Shown in pieces: positions 35,009 through 46,395 of a stretch of 64,000 nucleotides of DNA. Source of the stretch: Lineus longissimus (lineage: Eukaryota > Nemertea > Pilidiophora > Heteronemertea > Lineidae). Position 1 is the stretch's first letter; each line of letters opens with the position of its first letter. The notes below the pieces were generated by a model, which ran no database searches, was not told where the DNA came from, and was given only the letters and a program-made list of their open reading frames with translations. The position numbers and the translations under genes were made by a program. The stretch covers positions 12,477,001 through 12,541,000 of the forward strand of contig NC_088308.1 in NCBI RefSeq assembly GCF_910592395.1, in the 5' to 3' direction.

Positions 35009-35223
35009 ATAATAGGACTAGGAGCATTGTTTACAAAAACTGGTCTCCAAATCTCAAAAGTGGAGCCCCCCAAACCCTGTTCTTCTGACATGTTTTAGCC
35101 AGTGCATTGGGGGAATGCCCCCTGAAAGCCCTACCCCCCCATTTGGACTCTCAATAAGTCCTTCTGAGACGCTTATCCCGAGGAGATTGAGTGGAACTCC
35201 CAAACCATCTTGAGTCCTTCTGA

Positions 35224-35465
35224 CACTTTTAGTGGTGCGCTAACCTCAACCATCATTCCCCTACCTTTTTATGGTATTGCTAATCCCAACCATAACGCTT
35301 CCTTTTCATCATGCTATAGCTAACCCCAACCTGCAACCATGACCTTTGATTTTGATGCTATTGCTAACCCCAACCATTACCCATACTTTTCATGCTACAG
35401 CTTACCCCAACAAGTCAAGTGACCCTTAATTTTGATGCTATCGCTAACCTGAACCGTGACACTTA
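35224..35465 (+). repeat. Degenerate ~60-bp tandem repeat
   Basis: Four to five units share GATGCTATTGCTAACCCCAACC-like strings alternating with ATTACCCATACTTTTCATG-like strings. The repeated GCTAACC core resembles the degenerate telomere-like tract at 23.65 kb only superficially. Confidence 0.6.
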
Positions 35466-35469
35466 GTCT

Positions 35470-37130
35470 TCATGAAATAGCTATTGTTACCAACTCACCC
35501 GTGAAAATAAATGAGGTTGGTGTACTTTTTTTAGGAGACACCCTGTACTAAATTATCTAATACGTCAGAAACCTAATATTCACCAACACCGAACTATCAA
35601 TTTCAGAATAAATATAATGATTTAAGTGCAGGAGGGAAGTTTACAGATAAATTGACAATTGCAGAAAGTTATCCACTCGCTGGTCAATGTTGTTTTCATC
35701 TTTGTGAGGAGAGAAATGGCATGTTTGTTGATAAAGATAATCATCTGCTTCAAAAGACTAGCTGCGCGGCAGGTGTAGAAATGAACAAGTGGGTGGGATT
35801 TTTTTGGACTAGATGGAATATGTAAAAAAAATGAAATATTGTCAATAAAAGAGATTATCATTTCAATAATTTGACCTCTGAATACTTTATTTTCTATTAG
35901 GGTAAATCCAACAATAAAAAATGTAAACTTCGGGGCAAAAAGACCTACATTGACCTTTTTCGTCACGTCTTGTCAAAGTTTTTTTTCTCCTTTCATTTTG
36001 AATTTCCCTTTCCGTCATTGCCGCCACTTGCTCCAGATGCTGCCGGTACTTCGGTGCATTCCTTCGTTGAGTCTTTAGAGGGGTGGTAGGGGACGATAGC
36101 AGTGCATGAAATACTGGAACTAGAATTCCTTTCAGAAATGTTTTAGATTATGGACATGGATTAGAAATGAATTTTGTTTACATTTATATACATCATGTAA
36201 CCATTAGACTCACACCTGTTGTGCGAGTTATGGTTCAACAAAGGTAGGCGCGAACCACTTTCAACTCGCCCCCCCCCCCTCCCCAAAAAAAACTGACAAC
36301 AGATCGGGGAAGCCCAAAGCATGAATCTATAGTTAATCTCTAGATGTTAGGCCAAAAGATTAAAGACTAGCATATTGTCATTTTCATCCAACTGCCAGAT
36401 ATTTTGTTATCCCGATGTGAAGTTGGAAATGAAATTCAGTTTGCGTACATTGAACAAAACATGGCCTCTGATTTAGTGTCAGCATATTCCGATAGAGGGA
36501 ACATTCCTCGTTATTTCAGCAGTGGTCGAGAAGTATGATAAAAGGTTGTACTCGGCGTTCTGCTCATTTGCGCACCTGGTGATGAGGTAGGAATAATTCA
36601 TTCCTTCAAATGTCAACCTTGCCACCTGTCAGTGCTGTTCGATGAGACGTCGTAGATCTGCCGAAGAAGAAAGCGGTAATGATGTTTTCGTTGGAGTGAA
36701 TCCCATTTGTTGTCAAAGAAAAAAATCGAAGCAATTTCATTCCGTATCTTCTTTAAATCCCGATTTATTTAGGTTCATTTAACCAAATTGATGAGATAGG
36801 ATAGGTGTCCAGAGTGCTATTTTGAGTCAATATCAGATTTCACCATGAAAAAAGGGGTCACATTTTCAAGTACTTAACTGGCTGGACAATCCTACCCACG
36901 TACAGAACTAAGAAGCAACAAGCAAAAGTCCAACTTATAGAAATAGGGTTGCTTTCTTAATTCTGTTCAGGAGAAATTCTTCATATAATACATGCAGCGT
37001 GTGTTGGTCGGTTTATGAAAGAAGTAGGCCTCGGCCTAATTGTCACTGGCCCGTCACTGTCACACTGACTGTTCGAGGGCGCTGTGCAAAGACTTAGAAC
37101 TTCGATATTTTCAAAGATTGTTTTTGGCTC
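35470..37130. other. Intergenic; no gene recognised
   Basis: The minus-strand 114-codon ORF at 35,622-35,966 is hydrophobic and AT-driven with no motif. A C-run lies near 36,268-36,277. Confidence 0.4.
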
Positions 37131-37136
37131 ACCGTA

Positions 37137-38545
37137 AGGGGAGTCTATACGATAACTCTCTGTCCGTCGTCGTCATCGTCGTCCGTCGTATCCTGTGGAA
37201 CGTTTCTTAACCGCTTGTGCTACGAACCTGAAACTTCTTACAAATCATGGCCAAGGTCATATGTACTCTGACACTGAATTTCGGTCCGGTCTGATTCTCG
37301 ACTTGGCCACCAGGGTGCTAAAACCAAAAACTTAAAAAGTGTGATATCTCGTTTATTACTGATTTGTTTTTGACAAAAATTTTATGGTGGGTACCCCTAG
37401 CAAGGGTTAATCACATATCATACGGGTTTTTGATTTGACCTACTTTTCAAGGTCACAGAGGTCAAACTCTAAAATTTCACCGATAGTGGCACGTTTTGAC
37501 GTTTTGTCTTTATTCGTCCTATAGTCTTTAAATTTGGTATGTAGACACCTGTTACGTAGCTCTACATGTTGACAAAACATCAAACATCAGGTCGATGTGG
37601 CTACTTTTCAAGGTCACAGAGGTCAAATGGTGTGAATTGGCCGTTTGTGTGTAAATATAAGCTATGAACTTTAAACTTGGTACACATGACCCCCTAGGTC
37701 AGATGACCTGTGACGGCCACCAGGGGGCCAAAACCAAAATTTGAATAGTGCCATATCTCACTTATTACTGATTAGTTTTTGGTAAAAATTTCATGGTAGA
37801 TACTCTTAGCAAGGATACATCACATATGATACGGGTTTTTGATTTGACGTACTTGTCAAGGTCACAGAGGTCAAATGGCGTAAATTGGCCATTTGAGCAT
37901 AACTGTGGAATGTTTGTTAACCCCTAAGGCTATGAACTTGAGACTTTGTGTAAAGGACCCCCTAGGTCAGCTGACCTCTGACCGTGAATTTCAGTCCGGT
38001 CTGATTCTCAACTTGGCCACCAGGGGGCCAAAAGTGAAAACCTAGAAAGTGTGATATCTCGCTTATTAGTGATTCCTTTTCAATAACATTTTTATGGTAG
38101 GTTCTCCTAGCAAGGATACATCACATATCATATGAGTTTTTGATTTGACCTGCTTTTCAAGGTCACAGAGGTCAAATGGCGTAAATTGGTCGTTTGATTG
38201 TAACTATGGCACGTTTCTTAACCACTAAAGCTATGAACTTGAAATTTAGTACACATGACTCCCTACGTCATGTAACCTCGGACACCGAATTTAAATCTGA
38301 TCTGGTTCTCAACTTGGCCACCAGGAGGCCAAAACTAAAATAGGTATGCAATATCTCGTTTATTAGTGACTTGTTTTTGATGATATTCTTATGGTACTTA
38401 CTTCAAGCAACGATACATTACATGGCCTACCGACTTTGGTTTGACCTATATACTATACATGTACAATGTTTCTTAACCTGGATGAATTCCAAAGCACCAA
38501 ATATCTATACGGTGAGCACAATGGCCCCTGGCCGTTTCATTTTTT
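37137..38545 (+). repeat. Dispersed AGGTCA repeat, copy 3
   Basis: The most regular copy. It starts GCTCACCGTAAGGGGAGTCT with a CGTCGTC tract (about 37,166-37,190). Perfect AGGTCA-cag-AGGTCA sites start at 37,450, 37,611, 37,859 and 38,160. It ends GTGAGCACAATGGCCCCTGG. The unit order matches copies 1, 2 and 4. There is no conserved ORF. Confidence 0.82.
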
Positions 38546-38547
38546 AA

Positions 38548-39340
38548 AGGGACACCTGGGCATGAGATATGTTGGTTTTTCCTACAAAAATGGCTTCCAG
38601 CAGGACTGTTAACGTCACTGCACAGGATCATTGAAAAATCATTGAACTGCAATATTAAACTATCCACTAGAATAGAGAACGGGGTGTAACCATAGGCCTG
38701 CCTGAAATTCACAAGCCATGTCCAAAACTGCCGCGTAACACTGGCGCAAATCAATAGAGAGATTTTAAGATTTTGATACCAGAACGAGAACAAGTGTGTT
38801 TTTTTCTCTGGTTGACGTCACGTCATCAGGTCAAACAGATTGTTTCGTATTAGTGTTTTTAGACATACAGTATCTATCGTCAAAATACCATCTCATTCTC
38901 ATTCTAGGATCAAAATCTTAACCTCTCTATTATCAGAAATCAGCATTGGTGTGATACTACGAGTTGCACCACATGGTGTCAAGCAGGGGTATTATCCTCC
39001 TGGTCAGGTAAATCTCATGCCAAAGTTGTCCCTTCAGGGCGTGGGATTTAGGTGAAGTTGACCCGGCATATGATGTGCCTATTCAATAACATGTACTGCC
39101 TAGCTGCCCTTGTGTATCTGTCTGAAAGCTGTTCTCTAATGGTTGATGCTAGTGCTGTGTCTCCTAGGTGGTTTTGGACAGAGCTTACAAATTCCAGATC
39201 TAAAGGCTTAAGGTTACATTCCATTTTGGTGAAGTCTTTATTGCAGTTAGATGATTTTTCAATAATTCTGTTTTGAGAAAGGACTACTGGTTTCTATTGT
39301 AGCATGAAAAACCAACCTATCTCATGCCGATGTTGTCCCT
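38548..39340. mobile_element. TTAA-flanked long-inverted-repeat element
   Basis: TTAA at 38,544-38,547 and 39,341-39,344 borders ends AGGGACA...GGCATGAGATA and the inverted match. Inverted similarity continues inward, imperfectly, for a few hundred bases. A TTAA duplication is the hallmark of piggyBac-type insertions. It inserted into the tail of dispersed-repeat copy 3, whose relative at 10,097 shows an unfilled TTTTTAAAT. No transposase. Confidence 0.7.
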
Positions 39341-39461
39341 TTAAATCTCATTTTCGGACCAAACCCGCAGTCCAAGAGGAGTTTCACATTTCTGTAACCA
39401 TTTTTACGAAATAATTTTTGGTACATTCATGTATTCTTGTAAATTACTTTGATCTAAACAG

Positions 39462-39656
39462 AAACCTACGTCGGTTGCCACTCATTTCAACTTGCCAGGC
39501 CACAGTATCAAGAACCTCAAAGCCTGTGGTCTAGAGAAAGTTAACTCAGAAACCACACTCTTGGAACGTGAATCCAAATGGATCTACACACTGCGTACTG
39601 CTAGACCTTTGGGACTAAACGCCATGAGCCAACTTATATCTATTACAGGAAATTAG
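39462..39656 (+). mobile_element. Penelope-like element remnant, GIY-YIG C-terminus
   Basis: An open stretch ending at TAG (39,654-39,656) reads HFNLPGHSIKNLKACGLEKV, then ERESKWIYTLRTARPLGLN. The spaced H-F, R-E, W-I, L-R and P-G-L-N positions match the C-terminal half of the GIY-YIG endonuclease domain of Penelope-like retroelements. The N-terminal GIY-YIG motif and reverse transcriptase are absent. A splice-acceptor-like AAACAG precedes it. Confidence 0.65.
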
Positions 39657-40010
39657 GAACTACGAACTAATCATTTACCTTCCTGTTTATAAGACTATAT
39701 TTATTCATAGCGTGGGATACAGCAATATTACGGAATAATGCAGAAATCATACATTTTTAATGCTGTATCCGTGAATCATTCGCTTGATCCGCCATATTTT
39801 CAGATGCCGTGTACACAATGTGCGCCATCTATCGTTAATCTCAAGAACTAATATTGTAAATATCAATAGGTCACAACCTTTTCTCCAGCCAATCAGAAGT
39901 AATGTTATGTAAACAAAGCCACGCGGCGTAACCGCGGACTGAGCACTATTGTTATGATCGTACTTAAAGCAATTCGCTGGTACGCGCTGTTCATTCCCAG
40001 TAGAAGGTTC

Positions 40011-40035
40011 AATACACCGAAACGTCGGACAGAAT
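40011..40035 (+). repeat. Penelope-type terminal motif CCGAAACGTCGG
   Basis: CCGAAACGTCGG (40,017-40,028) lies about 360 bp after the GIY-YIG stop. GAAACGTC strings occur in the terminal repeats of Penelope-like elements and in the 3' strand of their hammerhead ribozymes. The matching CTGATGA core was not found upstream. Confidence 0.4.
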
Positions 40036-40039
40036 ATAT

Positions 40040-41590
40040 TACATTGTGGTGCTTGTTTATTTATTTCAACAAAATTACTTTGATGTAGTCAGTATGCACT
40101 GATTATGGACATTTTCCGCTGTGTTCTCCCTATTTCCACCCCAAACAAATTCATAATAAATCTTCCAAGTTATTTTTCATGTATGAATAAAATTTGCCAA
40201 GATTTTTTTTGATATATCTGCTATGTTAAAAGAAATTGGGTCCTATGCCCCTTCAATGTGGCCAAAACAACCTTATGTATCAGTTACAAAAACTTTTGAA
40301 AATATCATCATTGGCAAGGATCAATCCCACAATGTAGAGCATCCTTGTATGAAAAAAATTAACAACAGAGTGTGTAATTTTTTTAGTTGGCAAAGCGTGA
40401 CCTGCTTAGAGGCCTACGTCACTCTTTGAATTTGTAATTGAATTTGAAAACTTCCAATTGCGTAAATACGTACTAAATATCAATTTGAGCACTGCCGTTG
40501 TGTGATCAGGTATTCCAATATGTGCCTTCATAGCCTAGTGGTTTAAAAGAGGCAATTATTTTTTTGATTAGCACAGAGGTGGAAACTCACTCTCCCAATA
40601 TGTTTGTATTTCACAGTTTTGAAGTTCTGTGGCTGGAATAGAAAAATCACCCATCTCAATTCCACTTTCCTCATGACATTGTTAATACCTATTCCAAAAT
40701 GTGGTTTATGCGTATCTTGGACGTTGTTAATTTGAATGTGGCATGACGAGGCGATCAGTCTGAAACATACATCGTCTGCTACAGGAAATGTTGTTTATGG
40801 TAAATACGGTCACGTTAGTGGTGTACCGTTGTCTACTCTGGAAAATGTCTCCAAAAGAAACAGTTTAAATCCACCATGAAAGAAATTCATGTTCCCCTGT
40901 AGAATTGGCAGTTTTCAGCCTTTCTAATTTTAGTTTTTCTCTTTCAGTGCCTAATTACTCATTTGATTACAATGGATACTGCTTTTGAAAGCTTTTGTGG
41001 GTCACCTTTCTGGGTAAGTGTTTATTTTGAGAATATATTAGGGCACTTTCCCCGAGATATATTAAAACAGGAGTTTTTTCGAGGTATCTGTAATAACAAA
41101 ATTTTTCCTGTTATGCAAATTGGTATGCATCTGTCATAATATGGCCTAAGACATGAATGATTTTAATCTCACATATCAATATCATATCCTATTATCTTTT
41201 ATTACTGTAAACTGCCAGATTTTTAGGGTGGTTTTGCGGATTTTGCTAATGAATTGATTTGCAAAAATATATGTAGCAATGCTGATTACCATTTCAAATT
41301 AATGTTAGTGCGCTGGGGTCGTTTGGGCACGCTCAACAGGTTTTAAAGAGTTTAGCCCAGTTTGGCCAGCCAGACACGACACAAGCAATTGAACTAGCCA
41401 ATCATAGTGCAGTGATATCGTGTTAGAATAAAAAGAATTCCCAATCCACTTTTGAAAACAAAGTTAAAGGTGACCTGAAACGCTTTTATCAGTGTGACCT
41501 GCTATTCAGGTGTAAGTAGGCGAGGTTATGAAGCCCAATGTCATATACATCAAGAAACCTTCACTGTGTGATCTTCAAATGTACATCATT
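40040..41590. other. Intergenic; no gene recognised
   Basis: AT-rich, with no conserved ORF. The 68-codon ORF at 40,223 has no motif. Confidence 0.4.
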
Positions 41591-43149
41591 GATTTATTAT
41601 GGTTCTAGGTAATAAAGGTACAGGAAAAAAGGTACAGGAAAAAAAGGTACGGAAATAAAGGTACAGGAAATGAAGTACAGGCAATAAAAGTACTGGAAAT
41701 AAAGGTACCGGAAAAAAAGGTACTGGAAATAAAGGTACACAAAATGGCATAAATAGGTAAAAAAGTACACAATTTTTTTAGAATTTTTTTAGAATCTTAT
41801 GTTCAGATTCGGCCTATGCCTTTTTCTTTTCTTGCCCATTTTCCTTCTTCTGTGACTAAGGTGGTGCCTTAAAATAGTTTAATACATTGTGGACAATTTT
41901 GTTATGGAAGAAGTTGGGGGAGCTGACCTTTTTTAACTACATTTATGTTCTTTTAAATTTTAAAATACTCGTGTCATATTCTTATCAGGGGCGGATCCAG
42001 GATCTTGGGAATGGGGTTGGGGGTGGGGTGGGGGGTGGGGGGGGGGGTGGCGCATCTGGCATCCTACCTTGCATTTCACATTAAGATTTTCACCAATTTC
42101 CCTATATAGCTTGTGTTTGGTCTTAAATCTAATAATGTGTCTGTTAAGACCTAATTGGCCAGGCAAATTCTTAATTTGGTCCAGTTCTATGATGAATGTT
42201 AATTGATTAATTGCAATTTAATGAGTTTAATGCGAAACAACATAGAATGAGCGGCGGGACACGCGTCTCATTGTTCACCACCAAATCTTCAGAGCCCAAT
42301 GTGCAACGGTGAACAAACTCATCAGACAAGCACGGACTACCTACTACGCCAAAAAAGTTGAGGCATGTGGTCATGATCAGAAAGCCCTCTACAAAGTGAC
42401 CAGGCATCTCCTTGGCGAGTCAGGTGGCTCTGTATGGCCACAAGCAGACTCGGCATTGGAACTCGCCGAGTCATTCAGCTCATTCTTCAGTGAGAAAATA
42501 TCGCTGATCAGGCAGAATCTCGGGGGTGACGGTGGAAACACAACCTCAGACGTGTCCGTCCCAATGACTGAGACTCTGTCATCGTTCACGGTGACAACTG
42601 CTGCTGAGATCAAGGAAATTGTCCTTCGGTCTCCTTCGAAATCATGTACATTGGACCCTGTGCCAACGTGGCTGCTAAAACTGTGCATTGATGAACTCGC
42701 ACCGACAATTGCAAGCATTGTTAATGCATCATTTGACAATAGCACCGTTCCCTCGGCCTTCAAACATGCTCACATCCGACCTCTCCTGAAGAAACTCGGA
42801 CTCGATATAGATACATTGAAGAACTATAGACCTGTCTCAAACTTACCATTTGTATCAAAGGTATTGGAGAAGGTTGTGGACAGGCGCCTCGAGCGTCACC
42901 TCCTGGCCAATGATCTGCATGAGGTTCACCAATCGGCCTATAGAAAGTTGCACTCAACTGAAACGGCCCTGTTGAAGGTGCAAAGTGATATCCTCAGATT
43001 CTTGGACAGGGGTGATGCAGTTGTGCTTGTAATGATCAACCTATCCGCTGCTTTTGATACAATCGATCACAGCATCTTGCTGCAGCGGTTTCATGGCATC
43101 TTTGGTATCAATGGGTCTGCACTTCAGTGGATAGCATCATATTTGACGG

Positions 43150-44243
43150 CATTAGGAGAAATGGAGCAAGTCCGCTATCCGTAAGGTGGCAGCACCGTTC
43201 ACATCGCCAGCCAATCAGAGGCCCGCAATCGCTACCATGGATCCCGCAACAACAAGTTTGGAATTGACACGCACTCGCGGCGTTAATCCCGATTATTGTC
43301 AAGTAATGTAAAGTGTGCTACTGTTGCATTTGTGAAAAAGATTCAGTGGGTTTTTGCTCGATTTGGACTCTGACGAAATTACAACATTCTGAAAATTGAC
43401 CTCCAAGGAGTAACGACCCCCCCCCCGGCCAGGCCACACCCCACACCCTGCTAACAGGACCACACATTGGAGTAATCAGGCCAGGGTCACACCACATCCA
43501 TGCACCACCGAATCATCTTCACGAAATTACAACATTCTGAAAATGGTCTTCCAAGGAATAACAACCCCCCCCCCCCCCCCCCGGCCAGGCCACACCCGGC
43601 CCACACCCTGCTAACAGGACCACACATTGGAGTAATCAGGCCAGGTCCACACCACACCCATACACAACCGAAACATCCTCAAGGTAATGTCAAGTGTGCT
43701 CCTGTTGCATTTTAAGGAAGAAGAATCAATGGGTTTTTCTTGATTTGGACTCTGACGAAATTACAACATTCTGAAAATAGTCGATTTTGAGGACCCCAAT
43801 GTTCAACGGTGAAGTTTCTTCAAATACGCTCAAACTTGGTGGAGGTGCTCTATACGGTATCGCCATCTGCACTTGCTATCGGCAACTAAAATCCATGCAA
43901 CGCGCGCGAAGTTACAAGCCTTCAAAGTCACTACATTCTCTAATTTTGCCATTTTTCAAAGCAATTCTAATGCATTTAGGCTTGGAAAATCGGGCAAATT
44001 TCACCGTCGATGTGTTCAACTTAAAATTTTCTTCAAATTACTTGAAATTTGGCCAGGGGATAGATATATATTATATCCTTCATGTCTGCTATCGGCAACT
44101 TGCCCCCAGTTCCCCTGGAAGCCGTGAGATGGCAATACCTACGTGCTCAATGTATTTTCTATTGACCGGCTGGTCTGCCAATTAGGTCAGATCGGGTCAC
44201 GTCTGCGCATGCGCGGGGTTGAGTTTATGCTTTTCTCGTAATG
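43150..44243. mobile_element. 1.09-kb TIR insertion inside the retrotransposon ORF
   Basis: The ends CATTAGGAGAAATG and CTTTTCTCGTAATG are inverted (12 of 14 match). They interrupt the RT ORF between IASYLT and DRYQTVLID, whose reading frame would be continuous without the insert. The target duplication is at most two bases (GG). The interior has a duplicated block (see next entry) and no coding domain. Superfamily unknown. Confidence 0.75.
43300..43782 (+). repeat. Internal duplicated block with C-runs
   Basis: GACTCTGACGAAATTACAAC or part of it occurs near 43,367, 43,520 and 43,751. Two of these are followed by CCAAGGA-TAACA/GA, a C-run (9 and 18 C) and CACACCCTGCTAACAGGACC. About 2.5 units of ~150-230 bp. 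It lies wholly inside the 43,150-44,243 insertion. Confidence 0.75.
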
Positions 44244-45252
44244 GATAGGTATCAAACGGTACTGATTGACCAAGTGAAGTCCACCCCTATGCTGCTTAAG
44301 TATGGTGTTCCCCAGGGGTCAGTGCTGGGCCCGAAAATGTACACCATGTATACAAAGCCACTCAGAGATCTGCTGGGGGAGCATGGCCCAGATTACCATT
44401 TCTATGCTGATGACACACAGCTGTACAGGTCTGTGAGCGTAAGCAACCCACAGGATGCGATTGCTTGCGCTGAAACGAGCCTTGCGGCTGCTGGTACCTG
44501 GCTTGCTGACAACATGCTAAGGAAGAACGATAGCAAAACAGAGGTGATGCTTTTTGCTTCCCCACACATGCTTAGAAGCCTTGATCACGTTCACATAAAT
44601 GTTGGTGATTGCCTGGTCAGGTCCTCATCAAGTGTCAGAAATCTTGGTGTAGTATTTGACACCACTTTGAGCATGGAGAAGCAGGTTGCAAGCGTCTGTC
44701 AGTCGGCTTTCGCCCAGCTGAGAAACATTGGCCATGTTAGGAGGTACCTTACTGATCGTGCGGCTATATCTCTCACCAACGGTCTAGTGTCATCCAGGCT
44801 GGACTATTGTAATTCGCTCCTCAACAGGCTGCCAGGGACTGTCATCGGGAGACTGCAGCGGGTTCAGAATGCTGCGGCCTGCGTTGTCACACGCACATCC
44901 AGGCGGGAACACATCACACCTGTCCTGAGATAGTTACATTGGCTGCCTGTGGAGCAGCGAATTAGATTTAAAACATTGGTGCTCGTCTGGACGTGCCTGC
45001 ACGGTCGGGCCCCTCAGTACCTCGCTGAGATGATCAATGTCTATGAGCCAGAAAGGCACCTGCGGTCAGCACACGACCTATCACTTGTAGTTCCGCGTGC
45101 AAAAAGAACATACGGCGAGCGGGCATTTGGCCACTCGGCCCCCACGCTCTGGAACCGGCTGCCGACCAACATCCGGGCAGCCGCGACCCTTGAGGAATTT
45201 CGCAGATTGTTGAAGACAGAGCTGTTTAGTCAGGTGTGATCTTTTTATCTGT

Positions 45253-45326
45253 AAAGCGCCCGTGAACGAGCATTTTGCTTGAAACGGGCGCTATAGAAAT
45301 ATGGTATTTACATTACATTACATTAC
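45253..45326 (+). other. 3' UTR hairpin and (TTACA)n tail of retrotransposon
   Basis: AGCGCCCGT and ACGGGCGCT form a stem around a loop containing GAACGAGCATTTTGCTTG (about 45,255-45,292). TTACATTACATTACA follows. Such a 3' hairpin and short tandem tail are where L2/CR1-type reverse transcriptases start copying. Confidence 0.75.
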
Positions 45327-45611
45327 AATGAGTTGAATCATATTCAGATTTATGTCCAGGGGTTGCTGATAGAACTCCTCCTTACCGTTCAACTTTAAAT
45401 CATATGGTTTCTTGTGCAATACATGGTTTCTTGTGCAATATTTCTATTCTCTTAGTTTACAATGTCTTCACCACATTATTGGAAAAAAGGGATTCCAGTT
45501 GGACTAATTACTGATTACTCAATTAAAGGTAATTAACATCATGGTAATTAACATCATGGGAAGCATAAAAATATAAGGAAGGGTCCGATAGTTATCAGAA
45601 CACGATTGATG

Positions 45612-46075
45612 CAGACATGGAGTTGATCACAAATAATAAGGGGGGCCAAAAGCTTTGTTTTGATGGCTTTACGTACAACAAGATAGGCAGACTGCAACAG
45701 CTATATGTTGGCGATGTTTGAAGTTTAATCCAGGATGCAGAGGCAGGCTGAAATCGTCCCTTGCTATCAACAGAGATAACTTGTTGGTGGTATCACAGCA
45801 TAACCATGATGCAGACCGTACGGTTGTGGAAATAACGAAGGCCAGAGCAACTATGAATAATGAAACAACTTGCTGCTATGACAGATACGAAACCGGCACA
45901 GACACTTGCCAGAGTCACTGCAACCGTGGGACATAACGCACAAGCTTTCATACCACAGGCTGATACGTGCAAACGGACAATATGTAATGAACGAGCACGA
46001 CACATTCCAAATGAACCTGAAAATTTGCGTGATCTAGTTATAGACCAAACACAAGCTATATAGGGAAATTGGTGA
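45612..46075 (+). pseudogene. FLYWCH zinc finger / MULE transposase N-terminus
   Basis: The first frame reads MELITNNKGGQKLCFDGFTY. A shift near 45,700 leads to ICWRCLKFNPGCRGRLKSS and SQHNHDAD. Together they show the C, C and H-x-H ligands and the W-R-C signature of the FLYWCH zinc finger. A second shift near 45,855 leads to a frame containing CKRTICNERARHIPNEPENL and ending at 46,061-46,063. That segment is what normally connects the finger to the MULE transposase domain in such elements, but here it runs into the right TIR. Two frameshifts and a missing catalytic domain mark it as broken. Confidence 0.7.
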
Positions 46076-46395
46076 AAATCTTAATGTGAAATGCAAGGTA
46101 GGATGCCAGATGCGCCGTCCCCCCACAGAAGAAGGAAAATGGGCAAGAAAAGAAAAAGGCATAGGCCGAATCTGAACCAGTTGAAGAACATAAGATTCTA
46201 AAAAAATTGTGTACCTTTTTTACCTATTTATGCCATTTTGTGTACCTTTATTTCCAGTACCTTTTTTTCCGGTACCTTTATTTCCAGTACTTGTATTTCC
46301 TGTACTTTTATTTCCTGTACCTTTTTTTCCGTACCTTTTTTCCTGTACCTTTTTTTCCTGTACCTTTTTTTCCTGTACCTTTATTACCGTATACC

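Larger units (their letters stand above)
42232..45326 (+). mobile_element. L2/CR1-type non-LTR retrotransposon, interrupted
   Basis: 5'-truncated ORF2. The first part (42,309-43,149) runs from the RT-proximal region through YRPVSNLPFVSKVLEKVVD and FDTIDHSILL. The second part (44,244 on) resumes with YGVPQGSVLGP and the catalytic FYADDTQLY, then LHWLPV and GERAFGHSAPTLWNRLP to the stop at 45,237-45,239. A 1.09-kb insertion separates the halves, and a TAG at 44,931-44,933 precedes LHWLPV. The 3' UTR has a hairpin and a TTACA tail. AATGAGTTTAAT (42,220-42,231) and AATGAGTTGAAT (45,327-45,338) are the target duplication. Inactive copy. Confidence 0.92.
41601..46395. mobile_element. Mutator-like element with long TIRs, nested insertions
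   Basis: Left arm 41,601-42,123 and right arm 46,043-46,395 are inverted copies starting GGT, then GGTAATAAAGGTACAGG. Both carry a tandem series of GGTACAGGAAA-type words. ATTTATTAT flanks both sides (41,592-41,600 and 46,396-46,404), the 9-bp duplication typical of Mutator/MULE elements. The left arm has about 190 bp extra (near 41,855-42,046) with a G-run. The interior holds a FLYWCH/MULE transposase fragment and a retrotransposon. The missing catalytic region means it depends on another source of transposase. Confidence 0.82.

Noticed and set aside
35622-35966. 114-codon minus-strand ORF as a membrane protein
   Set aside because: It is AT-driven and hydrophobic, without domain, conserved context or start support.
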